Shown here piece after piece: positions 42,329-52,968 of a DNA stretch of 64,000 nucleotides; the first letter of the stretch is position 1, and the number at the start of each line of letters is the position of its first letter. The notes beneath the pieces were generated by a model. The model was given only the letters and a program-made list of their open reading frames with translations, ran no database searches and was not told the origin of the DNA. The DNA is taken from assembly GCA_020852515.1 (NCBI GenBank), contig JADZAS010000013.1, forward strand, positions 310,001 to 374,000. The letters are read 5' to 3'. Position numbers and translations under genes: made by a program. Source of the stretch: Phycisphaerales bacterium. Lineage in GTDB: Bacteria > Planctomycetota > Phycisphaerae > Phycisphaerales > UBA5793.

Positions 42329-43957
42329 TCACCTCGCCAGGCGCCCCTTGAGCGTCAGCGTGCGCGACTCTTCGATGAGCACGGGCACGATCTGGCCGAC
42401 CAGCGAAGCCGCCCGCTCGCGCGGCACGTCAAACACGGTGATGAGATCGCCATCCGTGCGGCCGCTGAGTTGCACTGTGGGCGACTCGTGCCACTCCACC
42501 GGCGGCGCGGCCGTGCAGCAGCCTGTTGAACAGTCGCCGTCATCATCCGCCAGCGCGTGGCCGTTGAGCGTCAGCCCGACCGTACCCCGCGCGCCGGCCA
42601 GCACCGGCTCGCGCCGCGCCTGCACCGTGGACATGCCCTCGACGAACACATCCAGCGTGCGGCCGATCTGGGCCGTGTGGATGGCGTGCGAGATCGCGCC
42701 CTGCACCTGCAGCAGCGCGTTGTTGCGCTGCCGCTTGACCTCGTCGGGCACGTCGTCGGGCAGGCGGTCGTAGGCCGGCGTACCGGGGCGCGGCGAATAC
42801 TTGAACACAAAGCAGTTCTTGAACCGCGCCCAGCGCATCAGATCCGCCGTCGCTTCAAAGTCCTCTTCCGTCTCGCCGGGGAAGCCGACGATCACGTCGC
42901 TGGCGATCATCGCGTCGGGAAGGTACGCGCGAATCCGCTCGATGAAGTCGCGATACTCCTCCACGCTGTAGCCGCGATTCATCGCTTCGAGGATACGGTT
43001 CGAGCCCGACTGAACCGGCACGTGGATGTAGCGGCAGATGCGCGGGCAGTCGCGAATGGTCTCGAGCACATCATTGCCGAAATCGCGCGGATAACTCGTC
43101 ACGAACCGCAGCCGCCGCAGTTGCGGCACTTCATCGTGGATGCGACGCAGCAGGTCGGCAAATGTCGTGACGCGATGGCCCGTGAGCGGGTCGCGGTCGT
43201 GCCCGCCGGTGAACGATCGCCCCTTCTGCGATTGCACGACGCCGTCAACGACCACCGCTGCATCGTGCTCGAATCGATAGTGATTCACCGTCTGACCCAG
43301 CAGCGTGATCTCGACCACGCCGCGCTCCACCAGGGCGCGGCATTCATCGACGATGTGATCCGGCGGGCGGTGCATCTCGGCCCCGCGCGTGAAGGGCACG
43401 ACGCAGTAGGTGCAGAACTTGTTGCAGCCGCGCGTGATGCGAACGTAAGCGCTGCGGCCGGCCGAACGCTGGTCCTGCGGCGCGAAACTGCGCGAAAGAT
43501 CGAGCAGTTCGAGTTGATCCTCGGCCGCGGCCAGCGTGCCTGAGCGCCGCGAGGTGCTTCCCTGCAGCGCGATGGCCGGCTCGCTCGTCGTGCTCGCGTT
43601 GCGCAGCAGCAGCGGCAGCTTGTCGAGTTCGCCCGGGCCGCAGAGCAGATCGACGTGCGGAAACTTGCGCAGCATGTCGCGCCCGTCGCGCTCGGCCATG
43701 CAGCCCAGCACGCCCAGCAGCAGATCCGGCTGCCTCTTCTTGCGGCTCTTCATCAGCCCGAGGCGCGACCACACCTTCTGCTCCGCCTGCTCGCGCACCG
43801 AGCACGTGTTGTACAGGATCACCCCGGCCTCATCCGCATCCGGCGTGAACCGATATCCCAGCGCGCGCAGCTGCGTCGTGACCAGCTCCGAGTCCAGCTC
43901 ATTCATCTGGCACCCGAAGGTCTCGAGATACACGAGTTTGCCGACGTCCGCGGACAT
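42329..43957 (-). CDS. miaB: tRNA-2-methylthio-N6-dimethylallyladenosine synthase
   Basis: A 542-residue radical-SAM methylthiotransferase that converts i6A37 to ms2i6A37 in tRNAs. The N-terminal UPF0004 domain has the three cluster cysteines (FGCQMNELD, NTCSVREQAEQK, LGCMAERDG). The radical-SAM motif is RGCNKFCTYCVVPFTRG. A C-terminal TRAM domain is present but contains a Cys-rich insert (DCSTGCC). There is also an insertion of about 30 residues after TLLGQTVNHY. The start is ATG 43957 (SADVGKLVYLETFGC); upstream codons look non-coding. It is divergent from ruvB. Confidence 0.95.
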   Translation of the reverse strand: MSADVGKLVYLETFGCQMNELDSELVTTQLRALGYRFTPDADEAGVILYNTCSVREQAEQKVWSRLGLMKSRKKRQPDLLLGVLGCMAERDGRDMLRKFPHVDLLCGPGELDKLPLLLRNASTTSEPAIALQGSTSRRSGTLAAAEDQLELLDLSRSFAPQDQRSAGRSAYVRITRGCNKFCTYCVVPFTRGAEMHRPPDHIVDECRALVERGVVEITLLGQTVNHYRFEHDAAVVVDGVVQSQKGRSFTGGHDRDPLTGHRVTTFADLLRRIHDEVPQLRRLRFVTSYPRDFGNDVLETIRDCPRICRYIHVPVQSGSNRILEAMNRGYSVEEYRDFIERIRAYLPDAMIASDVIVGFPGETEEDFEATADLMRWARFKNCFVFKYSPRPGTPAYDRLPDDVPDEVKRQRNNALLQVQGAISHAIHTAQIGRTLDVFVEGMSTVQARREPVLAGARGTVGLTLNGHALADDDGDCSTGCCTAAPPVEWHESPTVQLSGRTDGDLITVFDVPRERAASLVGQIVPVLIEESRTLTLKGRLAR

Positions 43958-44072
43958 GTCGCAAATGATAGGGTCGCGCCCATAGAAATGATGGGCGCGC
44001 GGCTTTTCTGCCCGGAGGCTCGCTCGGGCATCCGCCGCGAGGCTGAGTCTTCCTTCATCCTCCCCGCGTATC

Positions 44073-45119
44073 ATGCCTCCAATGGCACGCGAGCGCATGG
44101 TGACTTCGGAACGGCTCGACTCGGAAGAGGAGCGGCTCAACTGGTCGCTGCGCCCCACCGTCCTCGACGACTACATCGGCCAGCCTCAACTCGTGCAGCG
44201 CCTGCGCATCGCCATCCAGGCCGCCAAGCAGCGCGGCGAGCCGCTCGAACACATCCTCCTCCACGGCCCGCCGGGGCTCGGCAAAACCACGCTCGCGCAT
44301 GTCATCGGTCACGAGATGGGCGGCCAGGTCCACCTCACCTCCGGCCCCGCGCTCACGCGAGCCGGCGACCTCGTCGGTCCGCTCACCAAGCTCAAGCGCG
44401 GCGACATCCTCTTTGTCGACGAGATCCACCGCCTGCCCGCCGCTGTCGAGGAGTACATCTATCCGGCGATGGAAGACTTCCGCATCGACGTCTCCGTCGA
44501 TTCGGGCATGCACGCGCGGTCGATCACGCTCAACGTCGAGCCCTTCTGCCTCATCGGCGCCACGACGCGCGCCGGGCTCGTGTCCGGCCCGCTGCGCAGC
44601 CGCTTTGGCATGACGCACCACCTCGACTTCTACAGCGATGAAGACCTGCACACGATCGCGCGGCGTTCGGCCCGCCTGCTCGAAATGCACTGCGACAGCG
44701 ACGCCACGCTCGCGCTGCCCGCGCGGCGCAGCCGCGGCACGCCGCGCATCGTCAACCGCCTGCTTCGCCGCATCCGCGACTACGCGCAGGTGCACAACGA
44801 CGGTCTGGTGAACGCGGAGATCGTCGCCGAGGCGCTCACGCTCGAAGGCATCGACGCGTGCGGGCTCGACCCGCTCGATCGCAAGTACCTCAAGGTGCTC
44901 GGCAGCACGTTCCAGGGCGGCCCGGCAGGCATCGACGCCATCGCCGCCACCATGAGCGAAGAGTCCGACACGCTCGAAGAAGTCGTTGAACCCTACCTGC
45001 TGCAGTGCGGCTATCTCACGCGCACCCGCCGCGGCCGCCAACTCACCCAGCAGGGCGCGGCCCACGTCGGCGTCACAATCGCCGCCCCCGCCGCCGACGC
45101 TCCACTCTTTGAGGGGTAG
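44073..45119 (+). CDS. ruvB: Holliday junction branch migration helicase RuvB
   Basis: A 348-residue hexameric AAA+ motor driving branch migration with RuvA. Walker A is GPPGLGKTTLAHVI, Walker B ILFVDEIHRL, sensor 1 GATTRAGLVSGPLRSRFG. The C-terminal winged helix (RKYLKVLGSTFQGGPAGIDAIAA, EPYLLQCGYLTRTRRGR) contacts DNA. Length is typical. ATG 44073 is used; ATG 44082 is close by. ruvA and ruvC are not in the window. Confidence 0.96.
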   Translation: MPPMARERMVTSERLDSEEERLNWSLRPTVLDDYIGQPQLVQRLRIAIQAAKQRGEPLEHILLHGPPGLGKTTLAHVIGHEMGGQVHLTSGPALTRAGDLVGPLTKLKRGDILFVDEIHRLPAAVEEYIYPAMEDFRIDVSVDSGMHARSITLNVEPFCLIGATTRAGLVSGPLRSRFGMTHHLDFYSDEDLHTIARRSARLLEMHCDSDATLALPARRSRGTPRIVNRLLRRIRDYAQVHNDGLVNAEIVAEALTLEGIDACGLDPLDRKYLKVLGSTFQGGPAGIDAIAATMSEESDTLEEVVEPYLLQCGYLTRTRRGRQLTQQGAAHVGVTIAAPAADAPLFEG

Positions 45120-45168
45120 ATTGAACCCGCTTAAGGCTCCGCGAAGGGGAGCGCGCCTTGCCCGCCAG

Positions 45169-45630
45169 TCACCGCTTTGCCACCGTTACCTTTACGAGCT
45201 TGTCTTCGCTGCACAGCACGCCGCCGGGCGCGCCGTCGATGACGTCCTGGATCGTCATCGCCTTGAGCCGGCGCTCCATCTCCGCCATGATGTTGTCCAT
45301 CTCGCTGTGCAGCGGGCACAGGTGCTTCTGGTGGTCCGAGCGGTCGAGCGGGCACGCGCGGATGCGCGGCAGCGGATCGATCGCGTTAACCACTTCCAGC
45401 AGCGTCATCTCCCTCGGATCGCACACGAGGCGGAACCCGCCGCCGCGGCCGCGCCGGCCGCTCACGAGTTTCGCCCGGCCCAGCGCCTGCAGCACTTTCA
45501 CCGCGTAATCCGCCGGGACTTTCGTCTCGCGCGCCACGTCCACGGCGGTCAGCACGCCGCCGTCGCGGTCCGCGGCCTCGGCCAGCACGATGATGATGCG
45601 CAAGGCGTACTCGGCTGTGGTGGACATCAT
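45169..45630 (-). CDS. Rrf2-family transcriptional regulator
   Basis: 153 residues. The winged-helix DNA-binding half (TTAEYALRIIIVLAEAA, VPADYAVKVLQALGRAKLVSGRRGRGGGF) is characteristic of Rrf2 proteins such as IscR and NsrR. Cysteines follow in RACPLDRSDHQKHLCPLHSEMD, with another at VLCSED, a set that could bind an Fe-S cluster. AGGAGA precedes ATG 45630. It is the last gene of the operon DUF1015-serA-serC-rrf2, so it may sense redox or cysteine/iron state and regulate the serine pathway; this link is inferred from position only. Confidence 0.88.
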   Translation of the reverse strand: MMSTTAEYALRIIIVLAEAADRDGGVLTAVDVARETKVPADYAVKVLQALGRAKLVSGRRGRGGGFRLVCDPREMTLLEVVNAIDPLPRIRACPLDRSDHQKHLCPLHSEMDNIMAEMERRLKAMTIQDVIDGAPGGVLCSEDKLVKVTVAKR

Positions 45631-45678
45631 GAGGCGGATCTCTCCTGCTGCCGCGCCATTCAGAGGCACTGAAACCGA

Positions 45679-46767
45679 TCAGCGGTTGGCCAGCTCAAAC
45701 TTCTTCATGAACTCGACGAGTTTGGCGCACGCCTCGGGAGGCAGCGCGTTGTAGGTGCTCGCGCGCATGCCGCCCACCGAGCGGTGCCCCTTGAGCCCGT
45801 CAAAGCCCGCCGCTTTCGCCTCGGCGATGAACTTCTCCTCCAGCGCCTCGCTGGGCGCCCGGAAGCAGATGTTCATGAGCGAGCGGCTGTCAGGCTGCGC
45901 GGTGCCTCTGAAGAAGTCGCTGTTGTCGATGCAGTCGTAGATGACCTTCGCCTTGGCTTCGTTGCGCTCGGCCATGGCCTTGAGCCCGCCGATCTGCTTG
46001 ATCCACTTGAACGACTGCCCCATCACGTAGATGCCGAAGGTGTTGGGCGTGTTGTAAAGCGAGTTGTTCTCGGCGTGCGTGCTGTACTTGAGCATCGTCG
46101 GAATGTCATCGCGCACGCTCTTGAGCATGTCATCGCGGATGATCACGAGCACCGCGCCCGACGGGCCCAGGTTCTTCTGCGCGCCCGCGTAGATCAGCGC
46201 GTACTTCGACACGTCAATCGGCCGCGAAAAGATATCGCTGCTCGCGTCGCAGATCAGCGGCGCGCCCGGCGGCACATCCGGCTCGCTCTTCCACTCCGTA
46301 CCGAAGATCGTGTTGTTGGAGGTGATGTGCACGTACGCCGGACGGGCCGAGTAGTGGATGTCGGCCGCGGCGGGAATGCGGTCGAAGTTGGTCGGCTTGC
46401 TCGACGCGGCGACGTGCGCGTTGCCGAACAGCTTGGCCTCTTCGACCGCCTTCTTCGACCACGTGCCGGTCAGGATGTAGTCCGCCGTGGCGTGCTTGCC
46501 CAGCAGGTTCATCGGCACCATCGCAAACTGCAGCGACGCCCCGCCCTGAAGGAACAGCACCTTGTACTTGCTCGGAATGCCCGCGATCTCGCGGCAATCG
46601 GCCTCGGCCTCCTCGATCACCTTCGTGAACGCCTTGCCGCGGTGGCTGTGCTCGATCAGCCCGACGCCCGAGCCCGCCAGGTTCCACAGGTCCTTTTGCG
46701 TCTGCTTGAGCACCTCTTCGGGAAGAACCGCCGGACCCGCGCTGAAGTTGTAGATTCGATCGCTCAT
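45679..46767 (-). CDS. serC: Phosphoserine aminotransferase
   Basis: A 362-residue PLP enzyme converting 3-phosphohydroxypyruvate and glutamate to phosphoserine, the second step of serine synthesis. The opening RIYNFSAGPAVLPEEVL, the SHRGKAF motif and the PLP-lysine motif IYAGAQKNLGPSG are all present, as is the C-terminal GGMRASTYNALP. A GGTGAG site precedes ATG 46767. It follows serA by 45 bases. Confidence 0.96.
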   Translation of the reverse strand: MSDRIYNFSAGPAVLPEEVLKQTQKDLWNLAGSGVGLIEHSHRGKAFTKVIEEAEADCREIAGIPSKYKVLFLQGGASLQFAMVPMNLLGKHATADYILTGTWSKKAVEEAKLFGNAHVAASSKPTNFDRIPAAADIHYSARPAYVHITSNNTIFGTEWKSEPDVPPGAPLICDASSDIFSRPIDVSKYALIYAGAQKNLGPSGAVLVIIRDDMLKSVRDDIPTMLKYSTHAENNSLYNTPNTFGIYVMGQSFKWIKQIGGLKAMAERNEAKAKVIYDCIDNSDFFRGTAQPDSRSLMNICFRAPSEALEEKFIAEAKAAGFDGLKGHRSVGGMRASTYNALPPEACAKLVEFMKKFELANR

Positions 46768-46812
46768 GACTCACCAATCCTTCGTTCGAAAGCCGCCCGC
46801 CGCGCCGCCCGC

Positions 46813-48027
<1,215 letters not shown>

Positions 48028-48074
48028 GGTTCACCCCGCCTCGCAAAACTGGCCAGCCGCATCCTCTTCTCTGC

Positions 48075-49301
48075 TCAGTCGAGTGTATGCACGAGCAATC
48101 CGCTGCGGAGTTTGGGCTCGAACCACGTGCTCTTGGGTGGCATGATCTTCCCCGCGTCCGCGACCGCCATCAACTGCTCCATCGTCGTCGGGAACATCGA
48201 AAACGCGATCGCCATCTCCCCGCTGTTGACGCGCCGCTGCAGTTCCACCGTGCCGCGAATGCCGCCGACGAAGTCGATGCGCTTGTCGGTGCGGATGTCG
48301 CCGATGCCCAGGATCGGTTCAAGGATGCGCGACTCCAGCAGCGCTACATCGAGCGAGTTGATCGGGTCGCTCCGGTCGATGCTCTTCTCGTCAATCTCAA
48401 CGAGGTGCCATTCGTGGTCAAGGTAGACGCAGAATGACCCGGGAACCGGCGGCGTCGATTTGTCCGTCGCGCTCACGCGCCCCACGCCGCGCAACTTCTC
48501 CAGCACCTCGGCCGGCGTCTGCCCGTTGAGATCCTGCACAACGCGGTTGTACGCCATGATGCGCACCTCCGAGGCCGGGAAGAGCACGGCCAGGAACCAG
48601 TTGTACTCCTCATTGCCCGTGTGCCCGGGGTTTTGCTCGCGCAGAGTCTTGCCCGCCCGCCAGGCGCTGGCGCAGCGGTGGTGCCCGTCGGCCACGTAGA
48701 CGTGCGGCACCTTTCCAAACGCCTTGACCAGCGCCGCCGCGTCCGGCGCCTTCCAGATCGTGTGCCGCACACCATCCACAGCCGCAAAATCGTAAAGCGC
48801 TTCACCCTTCGCTGCCTCGGACATCAGCCGCGCGACCTCCGCCTCGTCCTTGTACGTCAGGAAGACCGGCTCGGCGTTGGCGTTCATCTCCAGCACATGC
48901 CGCGTGCGGTCATCTTCCTTGTCGCGCCGCGTCTTCTCGTGCTTCTTGATGAAGTCATGCTCGTAGTCATCGATGTGCACGCAGGCGACGATTCCCGTCT
49001 GCGCCTTACCGTCCATCACGAGGCGGTAGATGTAGAGGTCCGGCGCTGTATCCCGCGCGAGCGTTCCCTCCGCCTGAAAGCGATTGAGGTTCTCGAACCC
49101 CTTGGCATACGTCGCATCATCATGCGGGTCCATGTCTGCGGGCAGGTCGATGTCCGGCCGGCACACGTGCAGGAAACTGATCGGATTCCCTTCGGCCAGG
49201 GCGACCGCTTCCTCGCGGTTCACAACGTCATAGGGCACCGAAGCCACCTTGGCGGCGAGTTCGCGCGTCGGTCGCAAGGCTCGAAAGGGATTGATGCGCA
49301 T
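48075..49301 (-). CDS. DUF1015-family protein at the head of the serine operon
   Basis: 408 residues, soluble. The opening PFRALRPTRELAAKVASVPYDVVNREEA and the motif YVADGHHRCASAWRAGKTLRE are hallmarks of the DUF1015 family; the DGHHR core suggests catalytic or phosphate-binding residues. Genes of this family often lie beside serA and serC, and the same arrangement holds here (47-base gap to serA). A kinase or phosphatase acting on a serine-pathway compound is possible. GGAG lies upstream of ATG 49301. Confidence 0.88.
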   Translation of the reverse strand: MRINPFRALRPTRELAAKVASVPYDVVNREEAVALAEGNPISFLHVCRPDIDLPADMDPHDDATYAKGFENLNRFQAEGTLARDTAPDLYIYRLVMDGKAQTGIVACVHIDDYEHDFIKKHEKTRRDKEDDRTRHVLEMNANAEPVFLTYKDEAEVARLMSEAAKGEALYDFAAVDGVRHTIWKAPDAAALVKAFGKVPHVYVADGHHRCASAWRAGKTLREQNPGHTGNEEYNWFLAVLFPASEVRIMAYNRVVQDLNGQTPAEVLEKLRGVGRVSATDKSTPPVPGSFCVYLDHEWHLVEIDEKSIDRSDPINSLDVALLESRILEPILGIGDIRTDKRIDFVGGIRGTVELQRRVNSGEMAIAFSMFPTTMEQLMAVADAGKIMPPKSTWFEPKLRSGLLVHTLD

Positions 49302-49570
49302 AGCAGGTCTCCGAGAGGACAGAAGCTGGACTCGGGTGAGGGTAAGACCGCTCCCGGCCCCTGCCTAGCCCGCAGCCGGTAGTGCCTTTCCCCGAAAGGG
49401 AATGAGGGGTGAATCGCATCGCCGGCTCCAATAAGACGCCCGAACGTGCCAAAGGCGTAAAAACTGGGCGGCTTTCCACCATTTGCACCGCATCGGCCCC
49501 ATTTATCGTGTATAACCATCCCGGCACAATCCGGGCGCTTCGCCGCCCGCCCCCAGCGATCGGAGTTCCC

Positions 49571-52021
49571 ATGCGCGCAAAGCGAACCTGGTTCCATGCA
49601 GCGGCGGCCCTGGCCAGCCTGCTGTCTGCGGCTGTCCTGCCGGTCCTGGGCAATGGCCCCGCCCTTGACGGACCGGACCTCGCGGGCGGGGTGGTCGCTA
49701 TGCGCGGCGTCTTCTTCGTGCCCAATCAGGGGCAGTGGGCGGATGAGAGCGTGTACTACGCCATGCGCTCGCGAGGCATGGACCTGGCCTTCCGCGAGTC
49801 GGCGCTCTCGATGCATCTCGCGCGGCCAATCGAAGATGCGTCGAATGCAAGCCAGGACAACGGCTCTGCGCCACCCCGGTTTGCCTCGCTCCACGATGAC
49901 CGGCGGCCCTTGCGCGAAAGCCCGGGCGTCGACGACTTTGCCCCGGCAGACGAGCATCTGACCCTCACGGTCAGTTTCCCCGGCAGCAACGCCGTCACAC
50001 CGCGCGGCGCGCAGCCGCAGGCGGCGAGGTTCAATTACTTTGTCGGCGGAGAAGGGCGCGGCAGCGCAAGCAACGTCCCCTCGTTCGCCTCGGTGGTGTA
50101 CGAAAACCTCTATGAAGGAATTGACCTGCACGTCAAAGGCAGCGAGCAGGGCGTGCTCAAGTATGAATTTCACTGTGCGCCGGGCGCTGACTGGTCGCAG
50201 ATATGGATTCACTACGACGGCGTTGATTCGCTGTGCATCGACCACGCTGGCACCCTTTCCATCGAGACGGCGGCCGGCACGCTCGCCGATGGCGCCCCGA
50301 ACGTCTGGCAGTATGATGAGCGGAGTCGTGATGTTCTGCCGGCGCACTTTGAACTCATCGACGAGACCACCTATCGCATCGCCGTCACGGGACCGGTGGA
50401 TTCGGCCAGAGAATTGGTCATTGATCCAGACGTGGCGTGGATGCTGTACTTGGGCGGAAGCGGCAGTGTGGATTATGCCTATGCTGCGGCAGTCGACTCA
50501 GCGGGCAACACTCTTGTCACCGGCGAGACGGAGTCGCGCGACTTCGAAGGCCGCATAAACGAATCTCATGGATGGGATGCGTTTCTGGCGAAGGTCGATC
50601 GATCGGGGGATCTGGTGTGGGTGACGTTTCTGGGAGGGAGGGGTTACGAAAGCGGACGAGCCATCGCCCTGAATGAGCGCGATGATGCATTCATCGCGGG
50701 CAATACGAACTCTCTGGACTTTGACGGTCGCACCAATTCCAACCACGCGGTTCACCTCGCAGACGATGGATTCGTCCTTCGCGTCGATGCAGCTGGCGCG
50801 CTCCAGTGGATGACCTATATCGGTGGAGGGCTCGCGGACGGCTCAAGCGGCGTCGCGGTTGACGCGAACGGCGATGTGGTCGTCGCGGGCCACACCGGTT
50901 CTGACGACGTCGAGGGGAGCCAGAATGCTCCGCATGGGCACAGCGATGCCTATCTAGCAAAAGTTGACGGCACAGGAACACTGCAATGGGTAACTTACTT
51001 GGGCGGCAGTGAGGACGACTTTGGTGCCGCGGTCAGGATCGACCGCGATGGGAACGCGGTTTTCACCGGTCAAACCACATCCGACGACTTCGAAGGTCGT
51101 ATCAACGAGTATCAGGGCGAATACTCGGATGTCTTTGCTGTCAAAGTCAGCCCTTCTGGTGGCGTCCAGTGGATGACTTATCTCGGCGGCACCAAGAACG
51201 AGTTCAGCACGGGAATGGCTCTTGACAGTCAGGGCAACATTCTCGTGTCGGGCGCGACCATCTCTGAAGATTTCGAGGGACGCCTCAACGAGCGCAACCG
51301 GCGAGGAGCCGCGTTTTTGCTCAAACTTGAGACAAACGGAACACTCATCTGGATGACTTACCTGGGAGGATCGGAGCCCGAGGAAGGGTTAAGTGTCGCC
51401 GTTGATTCCTACGACAACGCGTACGTCGTCGGCTGGACATTCTCCCTTGACTTCTTCGGCCAACTGAACCACCTGAACGGCGTGAACGACGCTTACGTCG
51501 TCAAAGTTGATTCAACCGGCAGTCCTGAGTGGATGTACTATCTCGGTGGAAGCGATTACGACGTTGCCGTGGCTGTGGCTATTGACATCACCGGCGAAGC
51601 ACTTGTGGCCGGCCATACTCAATCACTCGATTTTGACGGCCGGCTCAACGAAAAACATGGCGGCCAGCACGACGCCTTCGTCGTGCGCGTCAGTACCACA
51701 CGGCCACGCCTGTCAGTCACCTCAACCTGCCCCTCCGGCGGACCGATCGGCGTCGAGTGGCGCGATGCGACACCTGACGCCCCTGCGGTTTTGCTTTTCG
51801 CGCGCAACTCCGGAGCGTTTTCAATCCCAGAGGGCAACCCCTGCTCTGGAACGGTGCTCGGTCTCGGGACGAATCTCCTGCAAGCCGTCCTGCAGATCAA
51901 CAGCGATTCTGACGGCTCGCGCACCCTCAACGCCACCGCCGGCCCCGGCGCCTGCGGCGGACACCTCCAACTCCTTGATGTCACAGTCTGCACCCCCAGC
52001 AACGTCGTGCGAATCGAGTAA
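49571..52021 (+). CDS. Secreted SBBP-repeat protein with shared C-terminal domain
   Basis: 816 residues with a signal peptide (cleavage near VLGNG). Residues 40-280 resemble the region that often precedes SBBP repeats (FVPNQGQWADESVYYAMRS, YKGIDLHVKG-like YEGIDLHVKGSEQGVLKYEF). Seven beta-propeller-like repeats follow, each with W-x-TYLGG, a D-x-x-GN strand, TxSxDFxGRxN and DAF-x-x-KV. The last 105 residues (CPSGG, ARNSGAFSIPEG, GPGACGGHLQLLD, CTPSNVVRIE) form the domain also found in the next gene and, more distantly, in the HAF pair. GGAG lies six bases before ATG 49571. Presumed extracellular; role unknown. Confidence 0.85.
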   Translation: MRAKRTWFHAAAALASLLSAAVLPVLGNGPALDGPDLAGGVVAMRGVFFVPNQGQWADESVYYAMRSRGMDLAFRESALSMHLARPIEDASNASQDNGSAPPRFASLHDDRRPLRESPGVDDFAPADEHLTLTVSFPGSNAVTPRGAQPQAARFNYFVGGEGRGSASNVPSFASVVYENLYEGIDLHVKGSEQGVLKYEFHCAPGADWSQIWIHYDGVDSLCIDHAGTLSIETAAGTLADGAPNVWQYDERSRDVLPAHFELIDETTYRIAVTGPVDSARELVIDPDVAWMLYLGGSGSVDYAYAAAVDSAGNTLVTGETESRDFEGRINESHGWDAFLAKVDRSGDLVWVTFLGGRGYESGRAIALNERDDAFIAGNTNSLDFDGRTNSNHAVHLADDGFVLRVDAAGALQWMTYIGGGLADGSSGVAVDANGDVVVAGHTGSDDVEGSQNAPHGHSDAYLAKVDGTGTLQWVTYLGGSEDDFGAAVRIDRDGNAVFTGQTTSDDFEGRINEYQGEYSDVFAVKVSPSGGVQWMTYLGGTKNEFSTGMALDSQGNILVSGATISEDFEGRLNERNRRGAAFLLKLETNGTLIWMTYLGGSEPEEGLSVAVDSYDNAYVVGWTFSLDFFGQLNHLNGVNDAYVVKVDSTGSPEWMYYLGGSDYDVAVAVAIDITGEALVAGHTQSLDFDGRLNEKHGGQHDAFVVRVSTTRPRLSVTSTCPSGGPIGVEWRDATPDAPAVLLFARNSGAFSIPEGNPCSGTVLGLGTNLLQAVLQINSDSDGSRTLNATAGPGACGGHLQLLDVTVCTPSNVVRIE

Positions 52022-52278
52022 CTCGCCCCCCCGGCTGTAAAAAGTGTCCCGCCGCGCTGCCCCTGCGTGCGGACGTACCGGCCACCCGGCACGCGCGCGA
52101 ACCCCCCGCGCGGAGGCTGCCGCAACGTCGATTGCGCTTTGACTTGCCCTTCAGCCCCCCACCCGCACGCCTGCCGAACCGCCACACCCCACTGGGTCGA
52201 TCAGACCTTCGCCTACCGCCGCCGCCGCCGGGCTGCTGTACCGTCTCTCATGAATCCTGCTTGATAAGGAGCAGCCCC

Positions 52279-52818
52279 ATGAGCCAGTCCACCTTCAAGT
52301 TGTTCGCCATCGTCGGGTCGCTGGTCACCGACCTCGCCGTGCCCGGCCTGCTGTACCACTGGGTCCAGCTCGAGCAGACCGCCGCCGAGCACACCGCTGG
52401 CCTCGACATCTCCGCCCAGCTCACCGGCCTCCTGGCCGCCACCGCCCAGCCCACCGACGATCCATTCGCCGCGATCGGCCAGGCCGGGATTGCCGGCGCC
52501 CTGGACCTCACCTTCGACGCCTCCTGCCCCTCGGGCGGCTACGCCCGCCTCTCTTGGTCCAACGCCACGCCCGGCGGCGAAGTTGTGCTCATCTACGCCC
52601 GCGAAACCGGCAGCTTCCGCATCGCCCGAGGCGGACCCTGCGGCGGCGTCAGCCTCGGCCTCGGCGAACACCTCATCCAGGTCGTCTTCCACGGCGGCGC
52701 CGGCGAGACCGGCTCGCGAACCATCAACACCTACACCGGCCCCGGCGCCTGCGGCGGCTACCTCCAACTCCTCGACCTCACCACCTGCCAGACCAGCAAC
52801 GTTGAGTTGATCGAATAA
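52279..52818 (+). CDS. Small exported protein made mostly of the shared C-terminal domain
   Basis: 179 residues. The first 70 contain a hydrophobic stretch (TFKLFAIVGSLVTDLAVPGLL) and then a spacer. Residues 78-179 are the C-terminal domain of the preceding SBBP protein standing almost alone: CPSGGYARLSWSNATPGG, IYARETGSFRIARGGPC, GPGACGGYLQLLDL, CQTSNVELIE. AAGGAG at 52266-52271 supports ATG 52279. Four related domains in one window suggest a sorting or surface-display function. Synteny with the preceding gene indicates a local duplication. Confidence 0.75.
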   Translation: MSQSTFKLFAIVGSLVTDLAVPGLLYHWVQLEQTAAEHTAGLDISAQLTGLLAATAQPTDDPFAAIGQAGIAGALDLTFDASCPSGGYARLSWSNATPGGEVVLIYARETGSFRIARGGPCGGVSLGLGEHLIQVVFHGGAGETGSRTINTYTGPGACGGYLQLLDLTTCQTSNVELIE

Positions 52819-52968
52819 CCACCGGCCCGCTCGAACCGCGCGCTCAATCCACACTCGACCATGCGGCTCACCCGGCCCGCGCACCGCACCGCGCACGCGC
52901 ACCGCGGCTTTCGCACACCGCGCTCGCACCGCGCCGGCTCCACGCCCGCGCACCCAACCGCCGCGCGC